A stretch of 64,000 bases of DNA. Source: Poindextera sp036272595. GTDB lineage: Bacteria > Pseudomonadota > Alphaproteobacteria > Caulobacterales > Caulobacteraceae. The notes beneath the pieces were generated by a model. It did not search any database and had not been told where the DNA came from. It worked only from the letters and a program-made list of their open reading frames with translations. A program made the translations under genes and the position numbers. Positions 62,411 through 64,000 of the stretch are shown piece by piece. How positions within the stretch are numbered: position 1 is the stretch's first letter; every line of letters begins with the position of its first letter. The DNA lies in assembly GCA_036272595.1 (NCBI GenBank), contig DATAYM010000067.1:62001-126000 (forward strand), written 5' to 3'.

Positions 62411-63843
62411 CGGGACGGCCGGTCGTCGCCGTGCACGAACATCAGGCCGGTGAAGCCGATGGCCAGCAGGATGGAGATCATGCCGAAGCCGCCCTGCTGG
62501 GTCCTGAAAACGTGGGTGCCGAAACTGACCATGGAGGGCGCCAGCCACGCCGTGGCCGTGCCGGACAGGGCATAGACGCCGAAGAAGGTCCCGGTCTGGG
62601 CCGGCGGGGTCAGGCGCGTGAGCAGGGTGCGGCTGGAGGCGTACTGGGCGGTGATGAAGACGGCGTTGGAGAAGCCGATCAACAGGAAGACCCACTCCGG
62701 CAGGGTGCGGAAGAAGGGGCCATTCCACAAGGGCGCGTGGGCGGCGGCGTTGTAATGCCAGAAGAACAGGATGCGGTCGGGCGCCATGCCGAGGATGGCG
62801 AAGATGCCCAGCAGCGACATGCCGATCTCGATCTGCACCGCCCGCTTCGGTCCGAGCCGGGCGTCCAGCCAGCCGCCGACGAAGCCGCCGCACACCGCCA
62901 GCACGGTCAGGATGATGCCGTAGAACAACAGCTCCAGCGCGTGCCAATGCATGACGCCGGTGGCGTAGACCCCGGTGAACAACAGCACCGCCGTCATGCC
63001 GTCGACATAGAACATGCGCGAGACCAGATAGATGGCCGCGTCGCGATAGTTGCGCATGGCCGCGACCATGGCGATCACGTCCTTCACCCCGGTCGACAGC
63101 GCCGTGATCACCGAAGTCCTGGTGCGCGGGGCGTCGGGGGTGAACAGGAAGAGCGGGATCGAGCCCAGGGCCAGGAAGACCGCCGAGATCGGCGCGACGA
63201 TGCGGTCGGTCTCGTGCATGGCCGGATTCAGCCCGAACAGCGGCGCCTTGGGCACCCAGGCCCAGCCGACGTGGCCCGGCAAAGCGAAGGCCCAGGCGAC
63301 AAAGGTCAGGGCGACCAGCGCGAAGCTGTTGCCGAGCGCCAGGGCCAGGGACGAGGCCTTGTGCGCCGCGCCCATGCCGGCGGCGCGCACCAGCATCGAG
63401 TTGTGCAGCACCTCGGAATAGGAGAACAGCACCGCGATCGCCGTGGCGATGGCGATCACCGCGCCGACCGAGAGGCCCTTGTGGTCGGGGGTGGTGAACC
63501 ACAGCGACCAGATCAGCGGCACCATCAGCCCGACGGCCAGGCCCAGCCAGCCCTTGCGCCGGCCCAGCCGGTCGATCGCCGCGCCCAGGAAGGGCGCCGT
63601 CGCCATCACGATCCAGCCGGAATACTGGCCATAGGACGCCACCGCCTCCTGCCCGCGCACGGGATCGCCGACCACCACCGAGGCGAAATAGGGCATGAAG
63701 ATGTAGATGGTGATCAGGATCACATAGGGGTCGCGGCCGCCCTCGAAGATCGACCAGGCGGCGCCGCCCAGCGACAGCCGGGTCGACGGCGGCCCGGCGT
63801 CCAGCGCCGGCCGAAGATCAGCCTCGTTGATCAGCTCGCTCAC
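62407..63843 (-). CDS. MFS transporter (UMF1/Atg22-like)
   Basis: A 478-residue polytopic transporter with about 12 spans. The sequence WSIFEGGRDPYVILITIYIFMPYFASVVVGDP in TM1 and GAAIDRLGRRKGWLGLAVGLMVPL as motif A are seen in UMF1-type MFS proteins of alphaproteobacteria. The substrate is unknown. I choose a GTG at 63843 because GGGGAG lies 8 bp upstream; a GTG at 63861 is an alternative. The stop overlaps the aminotransferase start. Confidence 0.85.
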   Translation of the reverse strand: MSELINEADLRPALDAGPPSTRLSLGGAAWSIFEGGRDPYVILITIYIFMPYFASVVVGDPVRGQEAVASYGQYSGWIVMATAPFLGAAIDRLGRRKGWLGLAVGLMVPLIWSLWFTTPDHKGLSVGAVIAIATAIAVLFSYSEVLHNSMLVRAAGMGAAHKASSLALALGNSFALVALTFVAWAFALPGHVGWAWVPKAPLFGLNPAMHETDRIVAPISAVFLALGSIPLFLFTPDAPRTRTSVITALSTGVKDVIAMVAAMRNYRDAAIYLVSRMFYVDGMTAVLLFTGVYATGVMHWHALELLFYGIILTVLAVCGGFVGGWLDARLGPKRAVQIEIGMSLLGIFAILGMAPDRILFFWHYNAAAHAPLWNGPFFRTLPEWVFLLIGFSNAVFITAQYASSRTLLTRLTPPAQTGTFFGVYALSGTATAWLAPSMVSFGTHVFRTQQGGFGMISILLAIGFTGLMFVHGDDRPSR

Positions 63844-63918
63844 GAAAGACGCTCCCCGCACTCAAGGACCGTCGTTGACGCCGCGATCCGAAGGCTGAGG
63901 AGCCTAGAAGGTTTGCGC

Positions 63919-64000
63919 CTAACCGACCAGCCGCGCTTCGACCTGGCCGCGCAGGGCGGCGTCGACGCCGAGCCCGTCTTCGATATAGCCGTCAAGCGAG
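63919..64000 (-). CDS. C-terminal end of an unknown gene
   Basis: The last 26 codons of a gene cut by the window edge. The visible peptide reads LDGYIEDGLGVDAALRGQV followed by EARLVG and a TAG stop at 63921-63919. Coding character (GC at third positions) is clear. It is too short to assign a family. Confidence 0.55.
   Translation of the reverse strand, partial: SLDGYIEDGLGVDAALRGQVEARLVG

Noticed and set aside
62411..63502. An N-terminal extension of the class IV aminotransferase
   Set aside because: It is an out-of-frame reading of the MFS transporter gene.

Overview
This is a GC-rich (roughly 68-70% by eye), gene-dense chromosomal segment of an alphaproteobacterium, most likely of the order Caulobacterales (Caulobacter/Phenylobacterium-like). 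The evidence is the Caulobacter-type cpaA-F/tad pilus locus with a very short Flp pilin, CtrA-like TTAA-N7-TTAA boxes in front of pilus genes, NodT-type outer-membrane lipoproteins next to RND and Emr pumps, and a small 4.5S SRP RNA upstream of dnaX. I see no prophage, insertion sequence, tRNA, 16S/23S rRNA or CRISPR array.

Layout. 1-4.0 kb: the start of an acyl-CoA ligase gene, an AsmA-family protein and a soluble histidine kinase. 4.1-8.1 kb: a tightly overlapped trehalose operon, otsB - GH15 glycosidase - otsA. 8.1-10.2 kb: LemA with two TPM-domain proteins. 10.3-20.4 kb: an MdtABC-like RND operon with two pump subunits, a NodT channel and an adaptor that carries an unusual C-terminal extension. 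20.7-24.0 kb: a hybrid sensor kinase and two small unknown genes. 24.0-29.2 kb: a LysR regulator divergent from an EmrA-EmrB-NodT efflux operon. 29.2-31.2 kb: a YdeI-like protein, a tiny His/Tyr/Asp-rich exported protein and a CDF metal exporter with a His-rich N-terminus.

31.3-40.7 kb is housekeeping: dapE, truA, fmt, def, rmuC, recR, ybaB, a DUF1697 gene on the opposite strand, dnaX, the SRP RNA gene ffs and nudC. 40.8-46.6 kb: an SHS-like MFS transporter, a two-domain glycosyltransferase, pheA, kdsB and a membrane-anchored cytochrome c with a repeat tail.

46.7-61.6 kb holds what looks like a complete Tad/Cpa pilus system. tadD stands convergent to the main minus-strand operon cpaA-cpaB-cpaC-cpaD-cpaE-cpaF-tadB-tadC. 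pilA lies upstream as its own unit with a terminator, and a divergent trio encodes a secretin-N-domain protein and two TadE/TadG-like pseudopilins. Two polytopic membrane proteins are built into this operon: a GT87-like glycosyltransferase after tadC and an unrecognised GT-C-like protein between pilA and cpaA, coupled to cpaA by a GTGA overlap. The window ends with an overlapping MFS - class IV aminotransferase pair and the last codons of an unknown gene.

Most notable points: a Spy/CpxP-like LTxxQ repeat tail fused to an RND adaptor, paired with a low-complexity insertion in one of the two pump subunits of the same operon; and possible pilus-associated glycosyltransferases inside the Tad operon.
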